From a virus, in the IMG/VR virus record IMGVR_UViG_3300042448_001752, positions 31,474 to 95,473 of that record: DNA of 64,000 nucleotides, one strand, 5' to 3'. A program made the position numbers and the translations under genes. The notes beneath the pieces were generated by a model, which saw only the letters and a list, made by a program, of their open reading frames with translations, was not told the origin of the DNA and searched no databases. Of this stretch, positions 25,976 through 36,200 are shown in pieces. Position 1 is the stretch's first letter, and each line of letters begins with the position of its first letter.

Positions 25976-27358
25976 ATGGCGTCAAACAAAAATTTCGAAT
26001 ATCTAGGTAGCAGTTTTCAGCTACAATTATTAAACCAAATTATTATCGACAAAGACTTTGCGAGGTCTATTCTTGATGTAATTGAAACAAATTACTTTGA
26101 AAACAAATACTTCAAAATAATTATTCAGATGGTTAAAGAATATTACACAAAGTATGAACATGCACCAGCATTTGACACTTTAGAACAAATCACCAAATCT
26201 GAATTACAACAGGAACTAGCGTCAAAAATTGTTATTGATACTATTAATAAAATCAAAGAAGCTCCACTTGAGGGTGGGGAATTTGTTCAGGAAAAAGCTA
26301 TGAAATTCTGTAAACAACAAGAATTACAGAAAGTAATGAACAAAGCTCAAAAAATCATCGATGGAGGTGAATTTGAAAACTATGATAAAGTAGAACAATT
26401 AGTGAGGAACGCTTTACAAGTTGGGGAAAGAGAAGATGGACAATCTGATGTATTTTTCAATTTAAGTGAGGTTTTAAATGAGGATTATCGTCATCCAATA
26501 CCAATGGGTATCCCAGGTATTGATAGACTCTTAAAAGGAGGTTTGGCTAAAGGAGAAATCGGTGTAGTGTTAGCTCCTACTGGGGTTGGTAAATCAACAC
26601 TACTAACAAAAGTTGCAAATCACGCTTTTAATTTAGGGTATAACGTATTACAAATCTTCTTTGAAGATAACCCAAAGATTATTCAAAGAAAACATATTAC
26701 TTTATGGACAAAGGTTCATCCTGATGAATTGTCCTTAAAGAAAGAGGAAGTTATGATTAAAGTACAAGAGGTAAAAGATACAATGACCAATAAATTAATC
26801 TTAAAAAAACTTCCATCTGATACCGTAACTATGTTACAAATTAAAAATCAAATTAGAAAAATGATTGCCGATGGAGTAAGAGTTGATATGGTATTATTAG
26901 ATTATATTGACTGTGTTGTTCCTGATAGGAATTTAAGTGATGAATGGAAATCTGAAGGTTCGGTTATGAGAGCATTTGAATCAATGTGTCACGAGTTGGA
27001 TTTAGTTGGATGGACCGCAACTCAAGGTAACAGAAGTTCAATTTCGTCTGATGTAGTAACTACCGACCAAATGGGTGGTTCTATTAAAAAAGCACAAGTT
27101 GGACACGTAATCATTACCGTGGCAAAATCCCTACAACAAAAAGAAATGAAACTAGCAACAATAGCAATTACTAAATCTCGTATTGGTGATGATGGGGTTG
27201 TGTTTGAAAATTGTAAATTTGATAATGGAATGTTAGAGATTGATACCGAAAGTTCGGTTACATTCTTAGGACTAGAGGGACAACAAGAAGAGAGAAACCG
27301 TCAACGAGTTAAAGACTTGTTAGACAAAAGAAAAGAAAAACAACAAACACAAAACTAA
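25976..27358 (+). CDS. gp41: Replicative DNA helicase, DnaB/T4 gp41 family
   Basis: A hexameric 5'-3' helicase that unwinds the fork and stimulates the primase. The 460-aa length matches T4 gp41 (475 aa). An N-terminal helical domain (residues 1-150) is followed by the RecA-type core with Walker [10 protein letters not shown] (Lys206), Walker B DMVLLDY near residue 290, and a motif H3/H4-like region with TQGNRSS. An ATG nine bases upstream (25965) opens a frame that closes within 14 codons, so the start is the ATG at 25976. The partner primase gene is not adjacent but 32 kb away at 59.6 kb. Confidence 0.93.
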   Translation: MASNKNFEYLGSSFQLQLLNQIIIDKDFARSILDVIETNYFENKYFKIIIQMVKEYYTKYEHAPAFDTLEQITKSELQQELASKIVIDTINKIKEAPLEGGEFVQEKAMKFCKQQELQKVMNKAQKIIDGGEFENYDKVEQLVRNALQVGEREDGQSDVFFNLSEVLNEDYRHPIPMGIPGIDRLLKGGLAKGEIGVVLAPTGVGKSTLLTKVANHAFNLGYNVLQIFFEDNPKIIQRKHITLWTKVHPDELSLKKEEVMIKVQEVKDTMTNKLILKKLPSDTVTMLQIKNQIRKMIADGVRVDMVLLDYIDCVVPDRNLSDEWKSEGSVMRAFESMCHELDLVGWTATQGNRSSISSDVVTTDQMGGSIKKAQVGHVIITVAKSLQQKEMKLATIAITKSRIGDDGVVFENCKFDNGMLEIDTESSVTFLGLEGQQEERNRQRVKDLLDKRKEKQQTQN

Positions 27359-27366
27359 AAAAAAAC

Positions 27367-28314
27367 ATGGAAAAAATTTTAATAGAGAATCCAAATAGAT
27401 TCGTTATTTTCCCAATCGAGCACAATGATATTTGGGAATATTACAAACAACATCAAGCGGCTTTCTGGACTGCGGAAGAGGTTGATTTATCAAATGATAT
27501 TAGAGATTGGGAAAACTTATCAGATAATGAGAGATTTTTCGTAAAAAACGTCTTATCATTCTTTGCGGCATCCGATGGTATTGTTAATGAAAATTTAGCA
27601 GAAAACTTCTTAAAAGAAGTCCAATACCCTGAAGCAAAATTCTTTTACGGATTTCAGTTAATGGCAGAAAATATTCACTCTTTAATGTATTCATTACTTA
27701 TTGATACCTATGTGTCAAACCCACAAGAAAAAGATGAATGCTTTCACGCTATTGATAGATTACCTGCGGTACAAAAAAAGGCAAAATGGGCTTTAAATTG
27801 GATAGAGAACTCAACATTTGAAGAAAGATTAATTGCTTTTGCGGCGGTTGAAGGTATCTTTTTTTCAGGTTCGTTCTGTGCTATTTTTTGGTTAAAGTCT
27901 CGAGGTATTTTACAAGGACTATGTAATGCAAACACTTTGATTTTCAAAGATGAGAACTTACACTGTGACTTTGCAATTCATTTATTAAATAATCACATTG
28001 AAAACAAACCAAGTGAGAAAAGAATTAGAGAAATTTTATTATCCGCATTAGAGATTGAGAAAGAATTCATTATTGAGTCATTACCAATATCTTTAATTGG
28101 GATGAATTCAAATTTAATGAAACAATATCTTGAATTTGTTACTGATGGTTTATTACTTAAACTTGGATGTAAAAAAGAATTTAATGTGGACCAACCATTT
28201 AAATTTATGGAACAAATTGCGGTAGAAACAAAAGGTAATTTTTTTGAATCAAGGACTATGGAATACCAAAAAGCTAAATTGAACGAAACATTGTCATTTA
28301 CGGATGATTTTTAA
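27367..28314 (+). CDS. nrdB: Class I ribonucleotide reductase, small (R2) subunit
   Basis: Holds the di-iron site and tyrosyl radical needed to reduce ribonucleotides to deoxyribonucleotides for phage DNA synthesis. All metal ligands and the radical residue can be placed: Asp40, Glu101, His104, Glu162, Glu196 and His199, and Tyr108 in the motif ENIHSLMY. The stretches AEEVDLSND and [14 protein letters not shown] look closer to the R2 type shared by eukaryotes and many Bacteroidota than to E. coli NrdB. The length, 315 aa, is normal. The gene lies 8 bases after the helicase and 10 bases before nrdA; nrdB before nrdA is the reverse of the enterobacterial order. Confidence 0.96.
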   Translation: MEKILIENPNRFVIFPIEHNDIWEYYKQHQAAFWTAEEVDLSNDIRDWENLSDNERFFVKNVLSFFAASDGIVNENLAENFLKEVQYPEAKFFYGFQLMAENIHSLMYSLLIDTYVSNPQEKDECFHAIDRLPAVQKKAKWALNWIENSTFEERLIAFAAVEGIFFSGSFCAIFWLKSRGILQGLCNANTLIFKDENLHCDFAIHLLNNHIENKPSEKRIREILLSALEIEKEFIIESLPISLIGMNSNLMKQYLEFVTDGLLLKLGCKKEFNVDQPFKFMEQIAVETKGNFFESRTMEYQKAKLNETLSFTDDF

Positions 28315-28324
28315 ATAAAAATAT

Positions 28325-30757
28325 ATGATGTCATTAAAAATTAAAAAAAGAGGGGGCGATGAGGTGTCCTTTAATCCTCAGAAAATTTATCAGAGAGTTA
28401 AGAAAGCCGCTAAAGGGTTAAATGTTAATTCTGATGAAATTTTTATTAAAGTTATTACTTCGGTACCTACCGAGGGTAGTATAACAACAAAAGAGTTAGA
28501 TAAGTTAGTGTACGAAATTGCGGCGGCATATACTGGTAGTCATCACGATTATTCAAGATTAGCTTCATCAGTTGCAATATCTTCATATCACAAAGAAACT
28601 AATCATAGTTTTAGTGAAACAATGACAGAATTGTACAATAATGGTATTGTTAATGAGATATTAATGAAAACTATTGAAAAATATGGTTCAGAAAATATTG
28701 ATAAAATAATTAATCATGAGAATGATTATAATTTTGATTATTTTGCTTGGCGCTCATTACAAGAAATGTATTTGTTAAAGTTATCTAGTGGTAAGGTTAT
28801 TGAAAGACCACAACACATGTATATGAGAGTTGCCTTATGGGTGACTAAAACATTTGAAGAGGCAGTTGAATATTACAATTCATTATCAAATCAATTGATT
28901 TCACCAGCAACACCTATCATGATTAATGCGGGGACAAAGACACCTCAGTTAGCGTCATGTGTATTACATTACAATAATTCCGATTCCCGCAAAGGTTTAT
29001 TAGGGACATTGAGTGACATTTCAACGTACTCCTCTGACGCGGCAGGTATCGGACTTTCAATGTCAAATATTAGAAGTAAAGAAAGTAGAATTTCAAGTTC
29101 AGGAGGATTTGCGGGTGGACTTTTAAAATATTTAAAAATAGTTAATGAGTCACTTAGATTCTTTAACCAACAAGGTCGTAGACCAGGTAGTGCTGCTATC
29201 TATATTGAACCTTGGCATAAAGATATTATTGATTTATTAGAGATTAAGAAAAATACAGGTTCGGAAGAAATGAGAGCTCGTGATTTATTTACCGCACTTT
29301 GGATTCCTGATAATTTCATGCGAGCGGTTGAAAATAATGATGATTGGTATTTATTCTGCCCTAACGACATTATCTCAAATAATATTAAACCATTACAAGA
29401 GTGTTATGGAAATGAGTACGAAGAAAATTATAAATTAGCTGTCAGTAAAGGTCTTGGTAAAAAAGTTAAGGCTCAAGATATTTGGAATAAAATTATTGAA
29501 TCTCAGATTGAAACTGGAGTCCCTTATTTATGTTCTAAAGATAATGCGAATAAGAAAACAAATCACCAAAATATTGGTGTGATTAAACAATCTAATTTGT
29601 GTAACGAGATTTATCAATTTACTGATGAGAATACTACCGCAATTTGTACCTTGTCTTCTATGGTTTTAAAGAACTTTATTATTGACGGTAAATTTGACTT
29701 TAGATTATTATACAGTGAGGTTAGAAAAGTTGTTAGAGCTTTAAATAAAGTTGTTGATATTAATAGCTACTCTACTGAAAAAGGACGTAAAGGTGGTCTT
29801 GAACAAAGAGCAATTGCGATTGGAACTCAAGGTCTTGCGGATGTCTTTTATCTAATGGATTATATTTTTACTTCTGAAGAAGCAAAGTCATTGAATAAAG
29901 ATATTTTTGAAACTATCTATTATGCGGCTATCAGCGAAAGTAATGAATTATGTAGAACTGAAGAATACCAACCATACAAATTCTTTGAGGGGTCACCAAT
30001 GTCTAAAGGAGAATTCCAATTTGATATGTGGGGATTAAAAAAAGAAGGTTTATCGGGTTATTGGGATTGGGACACGTTAAAAGAAGACGTTAAAAAATAT
30101 GGGGTATGTAACTCTTTATTTACGGCACAAATGCCTGTTGCGTCTTCAGCTAAAATCACTGGGTCTTTTGAAATGACAGAACCGGCTCACTCAGCTTTGT
30201 TTAATAGACGTGTTGTTGGTGGAGAAATTTTGATTGTAAATAAATATTTAATCAATGATTTTGAAAAAATTGGTATTTGGTCTGAGGATTTAAAAAATGA
30301 AATAATTATGAATGAAGGTTCAGTTCAAGGGATTAACTTTAACCATTATTTAGACCCTGAAGACAAAAATTACAATAAAAAAGTTAAACGTATTGAACAT
30401 CTACTTCCTAAGTACAAAACTATATGGGAAATTTCCCAAAGAGATTTGATTGATATGGCTGCGGATAGAGGTCCTTTTATTGACCAATCACAATCAATGA
30501 ATATCTACATGTCAGCACCAACATTACCTAAAATTTCGTCGGCACATTTTCATGGATGGAGACAAGGATTAAAAACTCTTTGTTATTATGTTAGAACTAA
30601 GGCGATTTCTACAGGAGCAAAACATTTAGCTATGGACATCTCTAAAGTTGAAAAACCAAAGATTGAAAAACAAATACCAAAATTGGATGTTATACCTTTT
30701 GACCCAACAATTAAACCAAAGGATTCAGAATTTGAATGTTTTGGATGTGGGTCTTAA
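28325..30757 (+). CDS. nrdA: Class I ribonucleotide reductase, large (R1) subunit
   Basis: The catalytic subunit. An ATP-cone allosteric domain occupies residues 1-95 (LKIKKRGGDEVSFNPQKIY). The active site shows Cys212 (ASCVLHYN), Asn424, Cys426 and Glu428 (SNLCNEI), and Cys441 (AICTLSS), the set used for the thiyl radical and substrate reduction. The C-terminal swinging pair is Cys805 and Cys808 (CFGCGS), which accepts electrons from thioredoxin or glutaredoxin. The length, 810 aa, is full. Two ATGs in a row (28325, 28328) could each serve as start. The gene ends the replication module and is followed by a strong terminator. No thioredoxin gene is in the window. Confidence 0.96.
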   Translation: MMSLKIKKRGGDEVSFNPQKIYQRVKKAAKGLNVNSDEIFIKVITSVPTEGSITTKELDKLVYEIAAAYTGSHHDYSRLASSVAISSYHKETNHSFSETMTELYNNGIVNEILMKTIEKYGSENIDKIINHENDYNFDYFAWRSLQEMYLLKLSSGKVIERPQHMYMRVALWVTKTFEEAVEYYNSLSNQLISPATPIMINAGTKTPQLASCVLHYNNSDSRKGLLGTLSDISTYSSDAAGIGLSMSNIRSKESRISSSGGFAGGLLKYLKIVNESLRFFNQQGRRPGSAAIYIEPWHKDIIDLLEIKKNTGSEEMRARDLFTALWIPDNFMRAVENNDDWYLFCPNDIISNNIKPLQECYGNEYEENYKLAVSKGLGKKVKAQDIWNKIIESQIETGVPYLCSKDNANKKTNHQNIGVIKQSNLCNEIYQFTDENTTAICTLSSMVLKNFIIDGKFDFRLLYSEVRKVVRALNKVVDINSYSTEKGRKGGLEQRAIAIGTQGLADVFYLMDYIFTSEEAKSLNKDIFETIYYAAISESNELCRTEEYQPYKFFEGSPMSKGEFQFDMWGLKKEGLSGYWDWDTLKEDVKKYGVCNSLFTAQMPVASSAKITGSFEMTEPAHSALFNRRVVGGEILIVNKYLINDFEKIGIWSEDLKNEIIMNEGSVQGINFNHYLDPEDKNYNKKVKRIEHLLPKYKTIWEISQRDLIDMAADRGPFIDQSQSMNIYMSAPTLPKISSAHFHGWRQGLKTLCYYVRTKAISTGAKHLAMDISKVEKPKIEKQIPKLDVIPFDPTIKPKDSEFECFGCGS

Positions 30758-30781
30758 TATAAAATAGAAAATTACAACATT

Positions 30782-30814
30782 AATCACGGCAAACTGTCGT
30801 GATTTTTTATTTTA
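30782..30814 (+). terminator. Rho-independent terminator after nrdA
   Basis: A 10-bp stem (AATCACGGCA with TGTCGTGATT, one G-T pair), 3-base loop, then a T-rich tail. It closes the replication and nucleotide module. A GTG at 30799 that could extend the next gene lies inside this stem and is rejected as a start. Confidence 0.92.
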
Positions 30815-30817
30815 CTC

Positions 30818-30825
30818 TATTTATA
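30818..30825 (+). promoter_or_regulatory. TATTTATA element between the nrdA terminator and the gp25 gene
   Basis: An exact TATTTATA just after the terminator and 30 bases before the gp25 ATG. Because transcription from upstream should stop here, the next gene needs its own promoter; this placement is the best single argument that the motif is one. Confidence 0.6.
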
Positions 30826-30855
30826 AGAAATAATCACGACACTATATTTATTGAT

Positions 30856-31314
30856 ATGGCAAATGGAACTACATATGGGATTAATTTTCCTTTTAGAGAT
30901 TCTTATGATGGTAAGTATTTAGACCTTTCTGAGGTAAATGATGAAGAAATCAGAACTGATTTAATTCATCTTTTATTGACTAGAAAAGGTACTCGATATT
31001 ATTTACCTGATTTTGGTACAAGACTATATGAGTTTATATTTGAACCTTTAGATGGACCTACGTTTTCAGAAATTGAAGCGGAGATTAGAGCCTCTGTTGA
31101 AGAGTATATTCCAGGAATAACAATTACTAAGATTGACATAAGTGCGGCTTCCGAAGGGGAGGAAAATAAAGGTACTTATATAAACGACAACGACGAAAGA
31201 GTTTACCGAGTTTCTGATATTGGAACTTTAGAACATACTGCAAGAGTTAAAATTGATTACATCATTACTAATGATGCTTTTAACAATTCAGATTTTGTAA
31301 TTATAAATATTTAA
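30856..31314 (+). CDS. gp25: Baseplate wedge protein, T4 gp25 family
   Basis: A short baseplate wedge component that forms the core bundle with gp6 and starts sheath assembly. The family signature is clear: DLIHLLLTRKGTRYYLPDFG, then RLYEFIFEPLDG, then FSEIEAEIRASVEEYIPGI. From the ATG at 30856 it is 152 aa, close to T4 gp25 (132 aa); a longer form from GTG at 30799 would begin inside the terminator. It is followed after 6 bases by the gp6 gene, the usual wedge pairing. Confidence 0.95.
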   Translation: MANGTTYGINFPFRDSYDGKYLDLSEVNDEEIRTDLIHLLLTRKGTRYYLPDFGTRLYEFIFEPLDGPTFSEIEAEIRASVEEYIPGITITKIDISAASEGEENKGTYINDNDERVYRVSDIGTLEHTARVKIDYIITNDAFNNSDFVIINI

Positions 31315-31320
31315 TGATAT

Positions 31321-33159
31321 ATGGCTAACAAGAAAATATCATACACAACTAGAGACTTCCAATCAATTAGAACTGAGTTAATAAATTTTACAAGAACTTA
31401 TTATCCTGACACTATTGATAACTTTAACGACGCCTCAGTTTTTTCAGTATTGTTGGACTTAAACGCAGCTGTAACTGACAACTTACAATTTAACATTGAT
31501 AGAAGTGTTCAGGAAACTGTATTACAATATGCACAACAAAGGTCATCAATTTTTAATATTGCAAGAACTTACGGATTAAAAGTTCCTGGACTTAGACCGT
31601 CAGTCTCATTAGTTGACTTTTCAATTACGGTACCCGCATTTGGGGATAAGGAAGATTTAAGATACTGTGGTATCTTAAGAAGAGGTTCCCAAGCTAATGG
31701 TGCTGGTCAAGTTTTTGAAACAATTTACGATATTGACTTTACATCAGCAATAAACGCCGAAGGTTATCCTAATAGATTAAAAATACCTAATTTTGATTCT
31801 AATAATAAATTAATTAATTATACCATTGTTAAAAGAGAAACTGTTGTTAATGGTATTACAAAAGTTTTTAAAAGAGTTATAACATCGTCTGATGTTAAAC
31901 CATTTTTAGAAATATTTTTACCTGAAAAAAATGTATTAGGGGTTACAAGTGTTTTATTAAAAGATGGTACGCAATACGCTAATATTCCTACTACCCAAGA
32001 ATTTTTAGGTTCCAACAATAGATGGTATGAAGTTAAAGCGTTAGTTGAAGATAGAGTATTTATTGAAGACCCAACAAAAGTTTCTGATAATCCGGGAATT
32101 AAAGTGGGTAAGTACGTCCAAACAAATGATAAATTTATTACTGAGTACACACCTGAAGGATTTTTTAAAATGACATATGGTGGTGGTAGTCAATCTGCGG
32201 ATGAACAATTAAGGGAGTTTGCAAAAAATGGGTTCACATTAGATTTAAATAAATATTCAAATAACTTTGCTTTAGGTAGTGTTCTTAAAGCTAATAGTAC
32301 ATTATTTGTACAATACCGAGTTGGTGGTGGAACAGGAACTAATTTAGGTGTTAATATTATTAATCAAATAGGCACAGTTTCATTCTTTGTTAATGGTCCA
32401 TCAGAATCAGTTAATACAAGTGTTGTTAATTCATTACGTTGTACTAACGTTGTTGCCGCAATTGGTGGGGCAAATTACCCAACAACAGAAGAAGTTAGAA
32501 ACTTAGTGGCTTTTAACTTTGCGGCTCAAAATAGAGCAGTAACGGTTAATGACTACGATTCTATAATTAGAACAATGCCGTCACAATTTGGGGCACCTGC
32601 TAAAGTTGCGATTACCGAAGAAAATAATAAAATTAAAATTCAGATGTTATCTTATGACGAATCTGGTAATTTAACTGAAATTGTGTCAAACACATTAAAA
32701 AATAACGTTGCTAACTACCTATCAAACTATAGAATGATTAATGATTACATTTCTATTCAAAGTGCTAATGTTGTTGATTTAGGTGTTACTATTGATGTGG
32801 TGTTAGATAATAGTCAAAACCAAGGGGCGGTTATTTCTCAAATAATTACTATTGTATCTGAGTTCTTTAGTCCTGGTAACAGACAGATGGGGGAAAATGT
32901 GTATGTGTCCGACCTTAGAAGATTAGTCCAAAGTGAAAACGGGGTTATTGCGGTTTCAGATATGTTATTCTTTAACAAGGTTGGTGGTCAATATTCTTCA
33001 TCACAAACATCACAATCTTATATAGACACTAATACGAAACAGATTGGTTTAGTTGACGATACTATTTTTGCTGAACCAAGTCAGACCTATCAAATCCGAT
33101 ATCCCAACAAAGATATCAACATCAGAGTCAAAAATCTAAAAACGGTTAATTTTTCTTGA
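31321..33159 (+). CDS. gp6: Baseplate wedge protein, T4 gp6/baseplate J family
   Basis: Forms the ring of the baseplate wedge with gp25 and gp7-type partners. The N-terminal segment (YTTRDFQSIRTELINFTRTY, DFNDAS-like FNDASVFSVLLDLNAA, LQFNIDRSVQE) is typical of T4 gp6, as is the central region with VRNLVAFNFAAQNRAVTVND, which marks the baseplate J core. The length, 612 aa, is near T4 gp6 (660 aa). It follows gp25 by 6 bases and starts with ATG. Confidence 0.95.
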   Translation: MANKKISYTTRDFQSIRTELINFTRTYYPDTIDNFNDASVFSVLLDLNAAVTDNLQFNIDRSVQETVLQYAQQRSSIFNIARTYGLKVPGLRPSVSLVDFSITVPAFGDKEDLRYCGILRRGSQANGAGQVFETIYDIDFTSAINAEGYPNRLKIPNFDSNNKLINYTIVKRETVVNGITKVFKRVITSSDVKPFLEIFLPEKNVLGVTSVLLKDGTQYANIPTTQEFLGSNNRWYEVKALVEDRVFIEDPTKVSDNPGIKVGKYVQTNDKFITEYTPEGFFKMTYGGGSQSADEQLREFAKNGFTLDLNKYSNNFALGSVLKANSTLFVQYRVGGGTGTNLGVNIINQIGTVSFFVNGPSESVNTSVVNSLRCTNVVAAIGGANYPTTEEVRNLVAFNFAAQNRAVTVNDYDSIIRTMPSQFGAPAKVAITEENNKIKIQMLSYDESGNLTEIVSNTLKNNVANYLSNYRMINDYISIQSANVVDLGVTIDVVLDNSQNQGAVISQIITIVSEFFSPGNRQMGENVYVSDLRRLVQSENGVIAVSDMLFFNKVGGQYSSSQTSQSYIDTNTKQIGLVDDTIFAEPSQTYQIRYPNKDINIRVKNLKTVNFS

Positions 33160-33189
33160 TAATTTATTTTCAAAATAAATGAATTATCA
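33157..33189 (+). terminator. Weak terminator-like inverted repeat after the gp6 gene
   Basis: TGATAATT (including the stop codon) and AATTATCA are perfect 8-base inverted halves, with a further short TATTTT/AAAATA pair inside after a 4-base bulge. It is A/T-only, so stability is low, and no T-run follows. Confidence 0.3.
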
Positions 33190-33209
33190 TTTGAAAATAG
33201 TATATAAAC

Positions 33210-33217
33210 TATTTATC
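33210..33217 (+). promoter_or_regulatory. TATTTATC element upstream of the 1828-aa gene
   Basis: TATTTATC, 14 bases before the ATG at 33232, in a 72-base gap after an inverted repeat. Confidence 0.42.
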
Positions 33218-33231
33218 AAAAAAAGACCAAT

Positions 33232-36200
33232 ATGTCCAACTCGTATAGAATAAGAACCAAACCTGGTGTTGATAGCTCAATTAAGATTTTAATTGACCAA
33301 GAGTTTGAATATTTAGAGATTCTTTCTCTAAAAATATTACAAAGCCAAATTTACACAAGACAGTGTTCCGACTATGGAGTTATTGTTGGTAGAGTTAGTA
33401 TTAATAATGGTTTTGGTATTCCTAACGCAAAAGTATCTGTTTTCATACCTTTGGACAGTATGGACGAAAACGACCCTGTTATTTCTGAGTTATATCCTTA
33501 CAAAACTTTATCAGATTTAAATGAAGATGGGTATAGATATAATTTATTACCTTATAAACAACAACATCCAGGTCATAATCCTACGGGGACCTTCTTTACA
33601 AGAGAAGATGTGTTAATCAACCCAACTCTTATTGAAGTTTACGACAAGTACTATAAGTATAATGCGATAACTAATGACAGTGGGGATTATATGATATTTG
33701 GGGTACCTGTAGGGGCTCAAACGGTTGTTGTTGACCTTGACCTTTCAGATATTGGTGAGTTCTCTTTAGCACCACAAGATTTAATTAGAATGGGGATTAC
33801 TACAGAATCACAAGTTTCTGGGACAAACTTTAAATCATCTACAAATTTACGAGAATTACCTCAAATCATTACTTTCGTTAGAAACCTTGAAGTTGAACCA
33901 TTATGGGGTCAACCTGAAATTTGTAATTTAGGTATTACAAGAACTGATTTTGATTTATCCGCAGAATTTAATATTAACATTACACCTACCGCGATTTTTA
34001 TGGGTTCTTTAGTATCATCTATAGAAGAACAGTATGTTAAGAAGAGTTGTAAACCAACCTTAACCTCAGGGGCGCTTTGTTCTTTAGTTGCGGGGCCTGG
34101 TGAGATATTAGCAATTAGACACACAATTGCTCAAGATTCTAACGGACGACCTATATTAGAAACAATTGATTTGGAATCAGGGGGACAAGTTATTGATGAA
34201 AATGGTACTTGGCTTGTGGATTTGCCGATGAACTTGGATTATGTTATCACTAATGAGTTTGGTGAACAAGTTATTTCAGACAACCCAAAAAATGGTATCC
34301 CAACAAAAGGTAGGTATCGATTTAAAGTTAAATGGAACCAATCACCATCAGTTTCTGCTGACCCTATTAAAAGGGGGTATTTTTTAGTTCCAAATATTAA
34401 AGAGTACGGGTGGAAAAAAATTGGAAATATTAACGTAGACCCACTTACTAATAATACCGCAACTGCCTTAAATCGAGACGCGGCACAAAGGTCATACGCG
34501 TTCAGTTTAGATTGGGCGGATTATGGATTAACGGGGACATCCATGGGTAATCAGATGATTGATGAGGCGATTAGGTGTGAAGATAAATTTTACGAGTTTC
34601 AATACAATAAGGTTTATACTGTATCACAATTAATTACTCAATATAGAAATGGGTATGGTAACTGGAGAATTATTGCGATAAAAGATATTTTAGATAGTGA
34701 TGTTAAATGTTCTAGCGACAATAATAAGTTTCCAACAAATGATGCGGTATATAGATTTGATTTAATTTATCTCCTATTTACGATAATGATGTTTGTTTTT
34801 AGACCGATATTATATGTGTTATTACTAATAGTACACATTTTAGCTTTTTTTTTAATGCTTATTGGCCCTATATTAGCAATCATCGCGATAGTTGTCTATC
34901 TTGTTGTTATTACTATCTGTACATTTATTAATGGGGTGATATGGGTGATTAACGGAATTCCTTTTGTTAGTCTTGATTACTTGGATTGTCCTGATGTTAA
35001 GGATATTAAGGAAACGGTTAACCTCCTGTTAAATTTATATAAAAAATTTACTAATTTAAGACTCCCTAATTTATCATATCCCGACTGTGAATTCTGTCAA
35101 TGTACTGATGGAGACGCAATCGTAATTGACAATGCTGATTATCCAGATGCGGTAGCTAATGTTGCACAAACCGCTCAAGAAGCTGGTGCTAATGCGGTTT
35201 TAAGTCCCTTTGAACTTTCAACAAGTTATAACGCGGCCTCACCATATAATACGGATAACCTTGTTTATGAGCAGTTATTTGCGGGGACATCATTAGGTAA
35301 TGCTAACCAAGCAAATAATCCATTAACACCTCAAACACGTGCACCAAAACTTATACCAGTGTCGGGTGGCGTGAGTAATCAAGGTAATGATTATGAGTTT
35401 ACAACAAGTTTAACTCAAGCGGAAAGATTAAATTTATTTAATACTAAAGCAAAGTTTTTCAGAAACGACATTAATAATAATCCTGGTGGTGGTGTTAATA
35501 TAATTAACGTTTCATTTAATCCTAACGATATTGGTGTTACTCACCAAGATAATGTTATCGTACTTATGGTAGACCCTAGCGCGGCGGAAACTTTTCTACC
35601 TGGTAATTTAATAACTTTTCAAGACCCTGCAAACTCTACTGACCCTAATATGACAGGGTTTACGTCTATTAATGATTATGGTACTACGAGTAGTACAGGT
35701 ACTACGGTTAATAATAAACCAGGTAGTACTTCAAATGTTGGTAATATTACAGTCCAATATGCCGATTATACAAACGGTAATGGTCCTGCATTGACTAAAA
35801 CATATACTAGTCAACAAGCTGATAATGATGCGCAGTACGCAAAATTCCCAATGGATGTTGAGTATTTCCAAGTAATTACCGCACAGACTTATTCCGACTA
35901 TTTTACAATATGTAACCAACCAGGAAGTTTTGGTGCTTATCATGGTTTAATAAATAGATTTATTAATAACCATATGAAATTCAATAGAATTTATGGTAAA
36001 TCTTTTGGGTCAGGATTTTGGATAAATGAGTTAAATATTAATTATCCCGGCGCATTTCCACTAATAAAACCTAGTCTTTATTTCCCTGAATTTAATGAAC
36101 AAATTGTTGTTTTTTTAGTTAGAGGGGTTGACCCGTATTCTACAAGAAGTAATTGTGAATACGACCTCAGTGTTTTGTATGGTGATGTTGTGACAGCTTC

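Noticed and set aside
30799-30855. GTG start that would lengthen gp25
   Set aside because: It lies inside the terminator stem after nrdA and upstream of the TATTTATA element; ATG at 30856 gives the family-typical N-terminus.
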